A DNA stretch of 64,000 nucleotides from an uncultured Fulvivirga sp. (GCA_947500555.1 CANMSE010000004.1:124001-188000), one strand, 5' to 3'; counted from the first letter of the stretch, positions 7,867 through 16,570 are shown. Program-made: numbers and translations. Notes: a model not told the origin generated them from the sequence alone.

Positions 7867-8901
7867 TTAATCTAGTGATTCAAAAAACTTGATAGCTTCG
7901 ATGACATTGATATCTTGGGAAAGGTCTTCAAAGTCGGCTGTTTTTTCTACGATTATGTCAGGAGTAATCACCGGATGGTACCGATAATTTTTATCCATCA
8001 TAAATGAAGTTGTGAGAGTAATCTTTGTATCAAAGGGTAGCTCAGTGAGACTGTTAGCAGTTGTAAAACCAGCAGTTGACTCTCCAACGGTAATCACATT
8101 TTCCCTGCCGCTGAATGAAATTGGGATGAGTTCGCCAGCACTAGCGGTGAGTATCCCTGTTATAAGAGCTACCGGCACCTTCATATTGGTCTCACTCGTT
8201 GGTCTTATAATCACTTTGTCTAAGCCATCTTCGCTATCATTAATAACCCCATTTTTTAGATTAACTCTACTTATCAGCTCCCCTTCAATGTCCATACAAT
8301 TGTAAAGCGTCTGATCACCTAAAAAGTGGTAAAGAGCTGTGAGCATCGGAAATACATTGCCACCAGAGTTAAATCGTAAATCTATGATCCACCCTTTGAT
8401 TTTATATGCCGTGTCGATTTTCATGATTTCATCATACATACGTTGGGTTTCCAGGTTGATAGAGTCTTGGGAAAGGTCCAACATAAGCATGGCCGGCATT
8501 AGGATGTATCCATATTGGTCTTCAATCACCTGAACCTCAAACCCAGGTTTTTTTTCATACTTGAGCAAGTAGTTGATATTAAAATCCTCTTGAACATATT
8601 GCCTCCCTTTACTCCATTTGTAGTACCCATGATCCGAAAAGAGATTAAGATGTGACCCGTTGATTGCATCAAATACATCAGTACAGTATGCTAATGATTC
8701 ACCGAAATTAGCTGCTTTAAGAGCTTGCTCTTTGATCGAATCTACTTTGCTCCATTCTACACTATCACGATAGAGATAATCCGTTTTTAGGTGATAGGTG
8801 AGACTATCGTAAAATAGACTGATACTGTCTTTTGAGGTTAAATGTTGAGACTGACTCTGGAAACCAGAAACAATAAAAAGGAGTATGATTGTTTTTTTCA
8901 T
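7867..8901 (-). CDS. S41-family (C-terminal processing-like) serine peptidase
   Basis: This 344-residue protein has a signal peptide of about 19 residues (ending QSQSQ). The S41 core is visible: WIIDLRFNSGGN at 171-182, the nucleophile Ser254 in TASAGE (252-257), and GESTAG at 273-278. No PDZ domain is evident, which places it with the short periplasmic S41 or tricorn-core-like peptidases common in Bacteroidota and not with the long CtpA proteins. The native substrate is unknown. It is the only gene of its transcription unit, as far as I can see. Confidence 0.9.
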   Translation of the reverse strand: MKKTIILLFIVSGFQSQSQHLTSKDSISLFYDSLTYHLKTDYLYRDSVEWSKVDSIKEQALKAANFGESLAYCTDVFDAINGSHLNLFSDHGYYKWSKGRQYVQEDFNINYLLKYEKKPGFEVQVIEDQYGYILMPAMLMLDLSQDSINLETQRMYDEIMKIDTAYKIKGWIIDLRFNSGGNVFPMLTALYHFLGDQTLYNCMDIEGELISRVNLKNGVINDSEDGLDKVIIRPTSETNMKVPVALITGILTASAGELIPISFSGRENVITVGESTAGFTTANSLTELPFDTKITLTTSFMMDKNYRYHPVITPDIIVEKTADFEDLSQDINVIEAIKFFESLD

Positions 8902-8991
8902 GCTTATTGTTTTTTGAACAAAGCAATGAGGATAGATGCACGAAACCTACATTTTTAGGGGGCCAAAAGTCTCATATTTCAAATGTTGGAC

Positions 8992-10092
8992 TTATTTACC
9001 TAAGCTCTTAAGGTAAGTCGATGGAGTTTTGCCTGTTTGATCCTTAAATACCTTATAAAAAGAAGATTTAGAGTTGAATCCTGCTTCCATGGCTAGTGCC
9101 TCCAGGCTATACTTAACGAGAAAGTCGCTTGTCATCAATTGGATAGCTTCTTGGGTTCTGTGTCTATTAAGGTATTGTGAGACATTAACTTCATGCTGCG
9201 TGTTAATATATTTAGTGAGTTCATTCATGGGAAGTCCCAGTTCTGTAGCCAACTGCTGTGAAGTAAGCTTTGGGTTCTTGAATAATTTGTCATCTTTCAT
9301 CACTTTTTCCAGCGCCTCCTCTATTTCTAGATTTTCTGAGGTGGCTGATTTTTCTTTGGTTAGTGGTTTGAAAAACAAAAGATTAGACTTGGAATATCCA
9401 ACGAATCCAATCCAATAGACAAAGATGGAATTGATAATCAACGTGGGGTAGTAAAAGAGGCGATCATAATCTCCAACTACCACGAAACTGGCAATAACTA
9501 GCAATAGATGTATCGTTGATAACGCAATAAAAACAAGGGAAAGTGTGCTAAGCCAGGTCCAATATTTTTTAGTCCCAAAGAAAATACTTGAATTCAGTAG
9601 ATTAAAACGAGTCTTTCTTAATGCAGCTACTCCGATAGCCAGATTAAATAGTAGAATAACAATCTCATTGATGGTAAAGAACCCAGCGTCATAGGCTTCT
9701 TTTATGACGAATGGATTTTCTCCGCTCATGATCATGTAAAGCCAGTAGCACCTCAAAAGGCCATATAGCACGCTAGGTATGATCAATATCCAAACTAGTT
9801 TACCTATTGGTTTTGAGCTTAAAGAGTAAACAATATAACCGAATAGGGCAGGAGCAATAATATACTTATAAGGGATTGGGTGCATACCCATATTGAAAAA
9901 ACCTATTTGCAGGTTCATGAAAAGTGCAGCGTACCCAATATTATAGAGAGCAATACAGAGTAGAAATAAGAGAAAAAATCGATGAGTATATTTATTCTCA
10001 TTTTTTCGAAAAAAGAGGTAGAAACATAATGAAAGCGCTTGCACACCTCCAAATAGTACAATAATATCCAGTACAATAAAATTCACTACCAA
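8992..10092 (-). CDS. Membrane-embedded AraC-type regulator
   Basis: This 366-residue protein joins an N-terminal membrane domain of about seven hydrophobic segments (residues 1-230) to a C-terminal AraC DNA-binding domain (about 270-366; PKLTSQQLATELGLPMNELT, then LEALAMEAGFNSKSSFYKVF and TGKTPSTYLKSLG). This architecture is frequent in Bacteroidota and suggests a one-component regulator that senses a membrane or extracellular signal. It reads in the same direction as its neighbours, with an attC-like element upstream. Its target genes are not apparent. Confidence 0.9.
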   Translation of the reverse strand: MVVNFIVLDIIVLFGGVQALSLCFYLFFRKNENKYTHRFFLLFLLCIALYNIGYAALFMNLQIGFFNMGMHPIPYKYIIAPALFGYIVYSLSSKPIGKLVWILIIPSVLYGLLRCYWLYMIMSGENPFVIKEAYDAGFFTINEIVILLFNLAIGVAALRKTRFNLLNSSIFFGTKKYWTWLSTLSLVFIALSTIHLLLVIASFVVVGDYDRLFYYPTLIINSIFVYWIGFVGYSKSNLLFFKPLTKEKSATSENLEIEEALEKVMKDDKLFKNPKLTSQQLATELGLPMNELTKYINTQHEVNVSQYLNRHRTQEAIQLMTSDFLVKYSLEALAMEAGFNSKSSFYKVFKDQTGKTPSTYLKSLGK

Positions 10093-10144
10093 AGATGCTA
10101 ATAATAGGACGGAATGGGTTTAGTTATGTATTACAAATACTTGA

Positions 10145-10262
10145 GCCTAACGTCTAGATATGACGCTGTGCCTCTGAACTTTGTTAATTTCTTCTAAAGT
10201 AGCGGATTTGCACGTTAGTTTCAAAGTTGCAGAATAGGCATGCGTCATATCATTTGTTAGAG
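10145..10262. repeat. attC-like imperfect inverted repeat 2
   Basis: This is the clearest such element. The left arm CTAAC...GATATGACGC...TGCCT.CTG.AACTTTG (10147-10183) pairs with the right arm at 10222-10260. About 30 pairs form in blocks of 5, 10, 5, 3 and 7, separated by extra unpaired bases on one side, around a 38-nt loop. The left end, GCCTAAC, fits the RYYYAAC form of an integron R'' box, and the right end begins GTTAG. It starts 4 nt beyond the stop codon of PEBP copy 2, where a cassette attC site would lie. Confidence 0.6.
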
Positions 10263-10266
10263 ACAT

Positions 10267-10824
10267 CTATTTGGTTTCTCTTTGGTAATAAGTTACAATG
10301 CTAGCTTTAGCAATTGTGTTATTCCACAAGTAATATCCAACCACTGCAGGGTTTGTGTTTTCATCCAGTCCCAGCTTATCAGTTTTTAAGGCGTAGACTG
10401 TTATCATGTATTGGTGGATTCCATGCCCTTCTGGCGGACAAGGACCTCCGAACCCTTGAGTTCCGTAGTTTGTTATGCTTTGAATAGCATCTTGGGGAGC
10501 AAGTTTTGCGGAAACACTTCCGGCATTACTCACCAATTCGTTGACATTTGAAGGAATGTCAAACATAACCCAGTGCCACCAGCCACTCCCCGTTGGAGCA
10601 TCTGGATCATACATGGTGACAGCAAAACTCTTTGTTCCTTCAGGAGCATTTTCCCATGAAAGTTGAGGTGATTTGTTATCACCCACACAGCCAAAGCCGT
10701 TGAATTCCTCATTGATCGTGGCTTCTCCACCTAAATCATTACTTGATAAAGTAAAAGTGTTTTGAGCATACATTGTGCTCGATACTGTTAATAGTATTCC
10801 AAAAATAAAATTTGATTTTTTCAT
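10267..10824 (-). CDS. YbhB/YbcL-type PEBP protein, copy 2
   Basis: The product has 185 residues, with a signal peptide ending near SSTMYAQ (residue 21) and the PEBP signature at 72-91. The glycine/proline-rich GPCPPEGHGIHQY motif follows. The mature part is about 83% identical to copy 1 (321-875) by hand count, yet the signal peptides differ fully. Either they diverged fast or the duplicates acquired separate leaders. Like copy 1 it sits just downstream of an AraC gene (88-nt spacer). An attC-like element begins 4 nt after its stop. The ligand is unknown. Confidence 0.93.
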   Translation of the reverse strand: MKKSNFIFGILLTVSSTMYAQNTFTLSSNDLGGEATINEEFNGFGCVGDNKSPQLSWENAPEGTKSFAVTMYDPDAPTGSGWWHWVMFDIPSNVNELVSNAGSVSAKLAPQDAIQSITNYGTQGFGGPCPPEGHGIHQYMITVYALKTDKLGLDENTNPAVVGYYLWNNTIAKASIVTYYQRETK

Positions 10825-10891
10825 AATCTACATATTTAATTATAGGCACAAGATTATGAGTTTATGAAGCGGGTGTTGTATTTAATTTAGC

Positions 10892-10911
10892 TCAAAAAGT
10901 AGTGATAAAAG
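10892..10911 (-). promoter_or_regulatory. Conserved 20-bp element upstream of PEBP copy 2 (candidate AraC operator)
   Basis: This block matches the one at 944-963 at 18 of 20 positions, at the same distance from the PEBP start and next to the AraC stop codon. It was probably kept because the paired AraC regulators or the promoter need it. Confidence 0.45.
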
Positions 10912-10912
10912 G

Positions 10913-11752
10913 TCAATTTGATTGGTACTGTTTTGGGGTCATCCCAAATTTTACTTTAAATGCTTGAGTGAAATTTGATAGGTTTTCATAGCCAATTTCT
11001 TCAAAAATATCTGATGGTCTTTTCGATTTGTTTTTTAATAAGAAAGCGGAATGCTCAAGTCTTTTCTCCTGAAACCATTTACTAGGAGAGGTGTGAAAGT
11101 GTTTTTTAAATTCTCTTTTGAATGTAGATAAACTCATATTCGACAAAAAAGACAGCTCTTTTAAGGTTAGTTTATTTAATTGGTTACTCTCGATGGTCTG
11201 TACAAATTTTTGGCTTTGATTATCACTATTGTCAACTAAGGAATAGAGAAAGTCTGTACCATTAAATTCAATGAGATATAACATTATTTCTTCAAACTTT
11301 GAATCCAGAATGTTTTTTTGGATTGGTTTTGAAAGTTTGGATATATCTAAAAGGCTAGCCACGAATCTTTTTATAAATGAATCATAACTAAATTGATATG
11401 TAGAATATAGTGCTTTTGAAATTGCTTGAGTATGCTCAAATTTTCTTATGAATTTTAAAACATCTTCGCTAGAAAAGAAGAATAGAATACTTCTATAATA
11501 TTTCACAACATTTGATAGCTTTTCTGTCATTAAGCAATGACCAGATTTCATTAATAGAAATTGACTGTTGTCAATTGAATATGATGAATTGTCAAAAAAA
11601 ACCTCTTTTGTTCCTTCTTGAAGAAAACTAAAAGTGTTTTTGTTCAGGAAGACTTGCTGTTTAGAGATTTCCTGAGTGCTTTCATAGTCATAAACCTCTA
11701 TGGACAGAGAAGAATTGATATTTAATTCATTTGGTAATGTTATTATCCTCAT
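10913..11752 (-). CDS. AraC-family transcriptional regulator, copy 2
   Basis: This 279-residue protein is exactly as long as copy 1 (965-1804), with which it shares most of the DNA-binding domain (about 195-279) and clear blocks of the N-terminal domain (MRIITLP, FLLMKSGHCLMTEKLS, YRSILFFFSSE). The N-terminal middle part (about 100-190) has diverged most, so the two may sense different signals while keeping a similar operator. It lies just upstream of PEBP copy 2 and should control it. Confidence 0.9.
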   Translation of the reverse strand: MRIITLPNELNINSSLSIEVYDYESTQEISKQQVFLNKNTFSFLQEGTKEVFFDNSSYSIDNSQFLLMKSGHCLMTEKLSNVVKYYRSILFFFSSEDVLKFIRKFEHTQAISKALYSTYQFSYDSFIKRFVASLLDISKLSKPIQKNILDSKFEEIMLYLIEFNGTDFLYSLVDNSDNQSQKFVQTIESNQLNKLTLKELSFLSNMSLSTFKREFKKHFHTSPSKWFQEKRLEHSAFLLKNKSKRPSDIFEEIGYENLSNFTQAFKVKFGMTPKQYQSN

Positions 11753-12211
11753 CTTATTCTCATTTTCTCTAATGAAGTGCTAATCGAAGTTACGTGCTGG
11801 TTTTTAAAAATCATTACCGTAGGTATTTGATTTTTAAAAGACAAAGTGCACGTTGCTAGATTTCGTTTTAGCTTTTTGTTGTAGCATGTTTCCCCCTTCT
11901 GGGGCAGTTAAAGCTGTTATTATGGAGAAGAAATCTGGTTTAGCGCGACATTGGCAAATTTCCAAAGGGGCGGGATTCCGATTTATCGGAAGGAGCAACT
12001 TTGGTCAGCTTTAGCTGAATTTGCTACAATGTCTCGGCTATGGTTAGTACGGGAATTAAAAGTGGTGAACTTTCGATTAAGTACTTAGCCAAAACTTTTT
12101 ATTTTGTTTTATCTTTTTCTTTATAAAGCCAAATCAAAAGATTTGGCGGACTTGGTTAAATGCTTTAAAGCTTGGGTTAAGCACCAAACCCCGTATTAAT
12201 TATAGCCATTG
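11753..12211. other. Non-coding region between AraC copy 2 and the nucleotide kinase
   Basis: No open frame of credible coding quality is visible in these 459 nt. The stretch holds two attC-like inverted repeats (listed separately) and, between them at about 11857-12022, several small hairpins such as CCCCCTTCTGGGG and TTCCGATTTATCGGAA. The middle part may be an empty or decayed cassette. Confidence 0.5.
11789..11856. repeat. attC-like imperfect inverted repeat 3 (short)
   Basis: The left arm GTTACGTGC-TGGTTTTTAAAAATCA-TTACC pairs with the right arm GGTATTTGATTTTTAAAAG, then ACAAAGTGCACGTTGC, with small bulges around a 3-nt loop. The end ACGTGC/GCACGT recalls the AACGT ends of the other elements. 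At 68 bp it is at the short end of attC lengths. It could also act as a transcription terminator. Confidence 0.45.
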
Positions 12212-12219
12212 TTACAAGC
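12023..12219. repeat. attC-like imperfect inverted repeat 4 (long loop)
   Basis: The left arm ACAATG-TCTCG-GCTATGGTTAGTACGGG (12026-12053) pairs with the right arm CCCGTATTAATTATAGC-CATTGT (12190-12212), and a 5-nt bulge sits on one side only. The outer end GTTACAAGC overlaps the stop codon of the nucleotide kinase gene. The loop of about 135 nt holds its own hairpin (GCCAAATC / GATTTGGC). Asymmetric bulges and the position at a gene stop are the reasons for calling it attC-like. Confidence 0.55.
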
Positions 12220-12775
12220 TGGCTTTTATTCGTTCGGTTATTTGGTCAATTGTTCCTAGTCCGTCAAAAGTCAGAACTTTAATTTTAGATTTCATATACT
12301 CAATTCCAGGTCTAGTTGAGTTTTCGAAAACCTCAATTCTTTTAGTATGGATTTTCGGGTCTTTGTCATCTTTTCTGTCTGATGTTTCGGCTCTTTTTTT
12401 AGCTCTAATTAAAAGCTCCGATTTTGGAACGTCAATATTTAGCACTTTCCCTATTTTCATCATCTTTGATTCTACAAGTTCAAGTAGGTCATCCACTTGC
12501 GCTTTAGTTCTTGGGTATCCATCTAATATTATTCCGTTATTTGACTTGTTTTCGTCTAGAATTTCACTAAAAAGGTCTTTCATAATAGAGTCAGGAACCA
12601 AATCTCCTTTTTCCTCATATTCAGACATTATTTTTCCAATCTCCGTTCCGTTTTCTTTTTCCAATCGGCATCTATCTCCAGTTGATATGTGTTTAAAATC
12701 TAATTGTTCATTTAAGATTTCACATTGAGTTCCTTTTCCAGAATATGGTGGTCCAGTAATTATTAGTATTTCCAT
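12212..12775 (-). CDS. Nucleoside monophosphate kinase, adenylate kinase-like
   Basis: The 187-residue product starts MEILIITGPPYSGKGTQCE, where GPPYSGKGT is the P-loop. DGYPRT follows in the core, and a lid region is rich in charged residues (RAKKRAETSDRKDDKDP). It lacks the zinc-finger cysteines seen in some long-lid enzymes. The frame is open for 26 more codons upstream, but these lie over a repeat end (GCTTGTAAC at 12796-12804) and do not look like enzyme, so I start at 12775. Its accessory position suggests an extra kinase and not the housekeeping adk, though only a genome search can say. Flanking GTTACAAGC / GCTTGTAAC boxes mark it as cassette-like. Confidence 0.85.
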   Translation of the reverse strand: MEILIITGPPYSGKGTQCEILNEQLDFKHISTGDRCRLEKENGTEIGKIMSEYEEKGDLVPDSIMKDLFSEILDENKSNNGIILDGYPRTKAQVDDLLELVESKMMKIGKVLNIDVPKSELLIRAKKRAETSDRKDDKDPKIHTKRIEVFENSTRPGIEYMKSKIKVLTFDGLGTIDQITERIKASL

Positions 12776-12924
12776 TTGTATTTTTTGTTGTGCTTGCTTG
12801 TAACACCCGGCTATCAGACACCCAGTGTTTGTTATACCCAGATAACAGGACAAAAGGTGTTGTTATATATTATTGTTATGAATCTAATGGATTCTTAACA
12901 GACATCATAACAGTTAAGAACTGT

Positions 12925-14826
12925 CTAATTTCTACAATACCTCTTCCACCAATGCTGAAAGACCACTAACCCCCAAATACGAGCATGTACATCTCCCGAG
13001 TTAGAAGAGAAAAGTTTCTTCTTAAGCTTACGTACTTCTTTCACGTCAAAAATACCTTGCTCATTTACAAAAGAATCGGAGAGGAGTTCGTTTTTAATGG
13101 TGTGCTGCATTTCATTCCTAAACCATTTCAGCAAAGGAACTTCAAAACCTTTTTTTGGTCGGTTGTAAATCTCTTCAGGTAGTAAATTTCTGAAAGTATC
13201 ATGTAAAATACGCTTACGAATGTTACCATTAATTTTTGAATTAGCAGGTAGGCTAAAAGCGTACTCTACCACTTCATGATCTAAAAATGGTACTCTCACT
13301 TCCAGTGAATTAGCCATGCTCATTCGGTCCACTTTGGTAAGCATGTCATTGGGAAGAACTAGTTTGCTATCAGTGTATAGAAGATCGTTGATATTTTCTT
13401 TATCAGGGATATGTTTTAATAACTGCTGCTTTAGGCTATTATAACTGTCCTGGTCGAGCTGCTCTTTACTGGCAGCACTGAATAAACTAAATGACTGCTT
13501 TTCGGAGGCAAATCCTGCCCAGATCCAATACCTCTCCTGACTATTCATTCGCATACCTTTAGCAAAGCGATGTAGTTGCCTAAACTTATTAGTTAAAGTA
13601 TTGCTTCTGGATTTTGGAAGCAGGTACCAAAGAGGTTGCAATGCTTTTGCAGCCTTGGTAGCACCACCTCCGTTGATTATTCGTTGAAAAGCAGCGTGCT
13701 TGTTATAGCCAGCAAACAGCTCATCGGCACCATCTCCACTTAGTGCTACGGTGGCATGCTTACGTGTCTCTTGAGAGAGTATATAAACGGCAATAGCTGA
13801 AGAATCGGCAAAGGGCTCATCGATGTAGTCTAGAATATCATTTACATGTTTATAGAGATCTGCGTTGGTCAATGAGAATACCGTATGCTCACTTTCAATT
13901 TTTTTGGCTACGGATCGCGCATAATCAGTTTCGTCAAAGAATTTTTCATCTTTAAAACCAATAGAAAAGGTATGCAAGTCGTTTTTGTGCCTCTTTGCAA
14001 GGGCAGCAACTACCGAAGAATCGAGACCTCCACTTAAAAATGAACCCAGGGGCACATCAGCCACTAAACGCTTTTGAACAGAATTCTCGAGCAGTGACTC
14101 CAATTGCTTTTTCTGAGTTTCATAGCTATTCGAAGTATAGTTTTCTCTATTGAATGGAATGTCATAATAGGAATCAACCGCAATACCGTCATTGGTGATA
14201 TGAATATAGTTGCCCGGTAAAAGCTTTTTGACTGATTTAAAAATAGTCTGTGGAGCTGGAATATAATTTAACTGTAGATAAGTATGTAAAGCCGAATAGT
14301 CTAATTCCTTATCTATACCATATTCCAAAATGGATTTCATTTCAGAGGCAAATAGTAGCCTATCATTATCTAAGAGATAATAGAGAGGCTTTATCCCAAT
14401 GCGATCTCGGGCTATAAAAAGGCTCTTATCTTGAAAATCATAGATAGCAAAGGCGAAAAACCCATTAACTTTTTGTAGACAATCCTTACCCTCTTTGATG
14501 TACAAGTTAAGCAGCACCTCAGTATCTGTTTCAGATTGGAACTTGACACCTTCCGATGTTAATTCCTGTTTTAGAGATTTATAGTTATATATCTCTCCGT
14601 TGAAAATGATACAGTAGCGACCGCTTAAATCCCACATGGGTTGATTGCCCTCAGGAGTAGGGTCTATAATCGACAACCTACGATGGCCTAACGCAACAGT
14701 TTGGTCATTATATATATCCTGAACATCTGGCCCGCGAGAAGAAAGTTTGGCAGTAGCGTTAGCAGCATTGATCATGCTTACGCGCCCCACCATGTTGAAA
14801 GCGTAGATTCCGGTTATACCGCACAT
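12925..14826 (-). CDS. asnB: Asparagine synthase (glutamine-hydrolysing)
   Basis: This 633-residue enzyme uses glutamine and ATP to amidate aspartate. The amidotransferase domain (about 1-210) starts MCGITGIYAF, so Cys2 is the nucleophile. The synthetase domain holds the PP-loop SGGLDSS near residue 265 and the later SGDGADELFAGY motif, which binds the adenylate. Its length is usual for the family. It follows ettA by 9 nt, so the two are probably one transcript. Related proteins act in exopolysaccharide or spore clusters, but no such genes lie nearby, which supports the plain amino-acid role. Confidence 0.95.
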   Translation of the reverse strand: MCGITGIYAFNMVGRVSMINAANATAKLSSRGPDVQDIYNDQTVALGHRRLSIIDPTPEGNQPMWDLSGRYCIIFNGEIYNYKSLKQELTSEGVKFQSETDTEVLLNLYIKEGKDCLQKVNGFFAFAIYDFQDKSLFIARDRIGIKPLYYLLDNDRLLFASEMKSILEYGIDKELDYSALHTYLQLNYIPAPQTIFKSVKKLLPGNYIHITNDGIAVDSYYDIPFNRENYTSNSYETQKKQLESLLENSVQKRLVADVPLGSFLSGGLDSSVVAALAKRHKNDLHTFSIGFKDEKFFDETDYARSVAKKIESEHTVFSLTNADLYKHVNDILDYIDEPFADSSAIAVYILSQETRKHATVALSGDGADELFAGYNKHAAFQRIINGGGATKAAKALQPLWYLLPKSRSNTLTNKFRQLHRFAKGMRMNSQERYWIWAGFASEKQSFSLFSAASKEQLDQDSYNSLKQQLLKHIPDKENINDLLYTDSKLVLPNDMLTKVDRMSMANSLEVRVPFLDHEVVEYAFSLPANSKINGNIRKRILHDTFRNLLPEEIYNRPKKGFEVPLLKWFRNEMQHTIKNELLSDSFVNEQGIFDVKEVRKLKKKLFSSNSGDVHARIWGLVVFQHWWKRYCRN

Positions 14827-14835
14827 AGATTTGCG

Positions 14836-16515
14836 TTAACCTAGCTTTTTATACCTTATCCGCTTTGGAGCTGCATCACCAAGGCGTTGTTTTCTGTTTT
14901 CTTCATACTCAGTGAAGTTGCCATCATACCACACCACTTGTGAATCACCTTCAAAAGCTAATATATGAGTGCAAACTCTATCGAGAAACCATCTATCGTG
15001 AGAGATGATTACTGCACAGCCACCGAAATTTTCTAATGCTTCTTCCAGTGCCCTCAAAGTGTTCACGTCAAGGTCGTTAGTAGGCTCATCTAAAAGTAGC
15101 AGATTGGCTCCCTGCTTAAGTGCGATGGCCAAATGAACACGGTTGCGCATACCCCCTGAAAGCTCCTTAACCTTTTTCTGTTGGTCAGAACCACCAAAAT
15201 TAAACTTACTCACGTAGGCTCGGCTATTCATTTGCTTACCACCCATTTCAATAATCTCATTTCCCCCAGTAATGGCTTCCCAAACAGAGGCTTCAGGGTT
15301 CAGGTCATCATGCTCCTGGTCTACATAAGCTACTTCAACTGTTGAGCCAACATCAAATGTTCCGGCATCAGGTTCTAGTTGTCCTGTTATCATTTTGAAG
15401 AGAGTGGTTTTACCAGCTCCATTTGGGCCTATGATTCCAACTATTCCAGCTTTTGGAAGATTAAACTCCAGGTTCTCATAAAGTAACTTATCTCCAAAGG
15501 CTTTGGATACACCATGTGCTTCAATAACCTTATCACCCAAACGAGGCCCCGGAGGAATATATAGTTCCAGTTTTTCTTCTCGTTCTTTTGACTCGGCAGA
15601 AAGTAACTTATCATAAGCACTTAACCTGGCCTTAGACTTTGCATGCCTACCTTTTGGAGACATCTTCGCCCACTCAAGTTCACGTTGCAAGGTCTTTTGT
15701 CTTTTAGATTCTGTCTTCTCTTCTTTAGCTAATCTGTTCTGCTTCTGATCTAGCCATGAAGAATAATTACCTTTCCAGGGAATGCCTTCACCACGATCTA
15801 ATTCGAGAATCCAACCTGCTACATTGTCAAGAAAGTATCGATCATGAGTGACAGCTATAACTGTTCCTGCATACTGTCTCAAATGTTGTTCCAGCCAATG
15901 GACAGACTCTGCATCCAGGTGGTTGGTGGGCTCATCTAGAAGTAGTATATCTGGTTCTTGTAATAATAAGCGGCAGAGTGCTACTCTTCTTTTTTCACCT
16001 CCTGAAAGATTTTCAATCTTGGCATCTCCGGGAGGGGTTCGCAATGCATCCATGGCACGTTCCAATTTGCTGTCCAGCTCCCAGGCATTTAGTTGATCTA
16101 GTTTTTCCTGAACTTCACCCTGCTTTTCAATAAGTTTTTCCATCTTATCAGGGTTGTCCAATACTTCAGGATCAGCAAACTTAAGGTTAATGTCTTCAAA
16201 CTCTTTTAGAAGAGCGACAGTCTCAGCAGCACCTTCTTCAACCACCTCTTTCACGGTTTTTGTTTTATCAAGCTGTGGCTCTTGTTCCAATAACCCAATA
16301 CTGTAAGAACCGTCAAAAACAACTTCACCCTGATATTCTGTATCTATTCCGGCTATGATTCTTAAGAGGGAAGATTTACCTGAACCGTTAAGCCCCAGCA
16401 CACCAATTTTGGCTCCATAGAAGAAAGAGAGATAAATGTTTTTAAGAACTTGCTTATTTGGAGGGTAGATTTTGTTAACCCCTGCCATTGAAAAGATTAT
16501 TTTTTCATCACTCAT
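14836..16515 (-). CDS. ettA: Energy-dependent translational throttle protein, ABC-F ATPase
   Basis: This 559-residue soluble ABC-F protein has two ATPase halves. The first has Walker A GLNGSGKSS near residue 43, the signature LSGGEKRRVALC and Walker B LLLDEPTNHLDAES. The second has GPNGAGKTT, LSGGMRNRVHLA and LLLDEPTNDLDVNT. The linker between them is rich in basic residues (KMSPKGRHAKSKARLS), as in the P-site tRNA interaction motif. EttA binds the ribosomal E site and gates entry into elongation according to ATP/ADP. Length and motif order match EttA closely. It leads a two-gene unit with asnB. Confidence 0.95.
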   Translation of the reverse strand: MSDEKIIFSMAGVNKIYPPNKQVLKNIYLSFFYGAKIGVLGLNGSGKSSLLRIIAGIDTEYQGEVVFDGSYSIGLLEQEPQLDKTKTVKEVVEEGAAETVALLKEFEDINLKFADPEVLDNPDKMEKLIEKQGEVQEKLDQLNAWELDSKLERAMDALRTPPGDAKIENLSGGEKRRVALCRLLLQEPDILLLDEPTNHLDAESVHWLEQHLRQYAGTVIAVTHDRYFLDNVAGWILELDRGEGIPWKGNYSSWLDQKQNRLAKEEKTESKRQKTLQRELEWAKMSPKGRHAKSKARLSAYDKLLSAESKEREEKLELYIPPGPRLGDKVIEAHGVSKAFGDKLLYENLEFNLPKAGIVGIIGPNGAGKTTLFKMITGQLEPDAGTFDVGSTVEVAYVDQEHDDLNPEASVWEAITGGNEIIEMGGKQMNSRAYVSKFNFGGSDQQKKVKELSGGMRNRVHLAIALKQGANLLLLDEPTNDLDVNTLRALEEALENFGGCAVIISHDRWFLDRVCTHILAFEGDSQVVWYDGNFTEYEENRKQRLGDAAPKRIRYKKLG

Positions 16516-16562
16516 AGGTGGTACTTATTTTATAAGTTGAAATCTCGTTATTGAACGTTGAA

Positions 16563-16570
16563 CAAATTTA
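16563..16570 (-). promoter_or_regulatory. Candidate -7 box for ettA-asnB
   Basis: On the minus strand this reads TAAATTTG, which fits the Bacteroidota -7 consensus TAnnTTTG, about 48 nt upstream of the ettA start. No clear TTG -33 element stands at the usual distance, so support is moderate. Confidence 0.35.

Noticed and set aside
8012..8305. Rightward 97-codon frame inside the S41 peptidase gene
   Set aside because: It lies antisense to the catalytic region of a well-supported gene, and no promoter or Shine-Dalgarno sequence is visible.
10530..10730. Leftward open frame of 66 codons inside PEBP copy 2
   Set aside because: It is an out-of-frame shadow of a gene with a strong family match and shows no features of its own.
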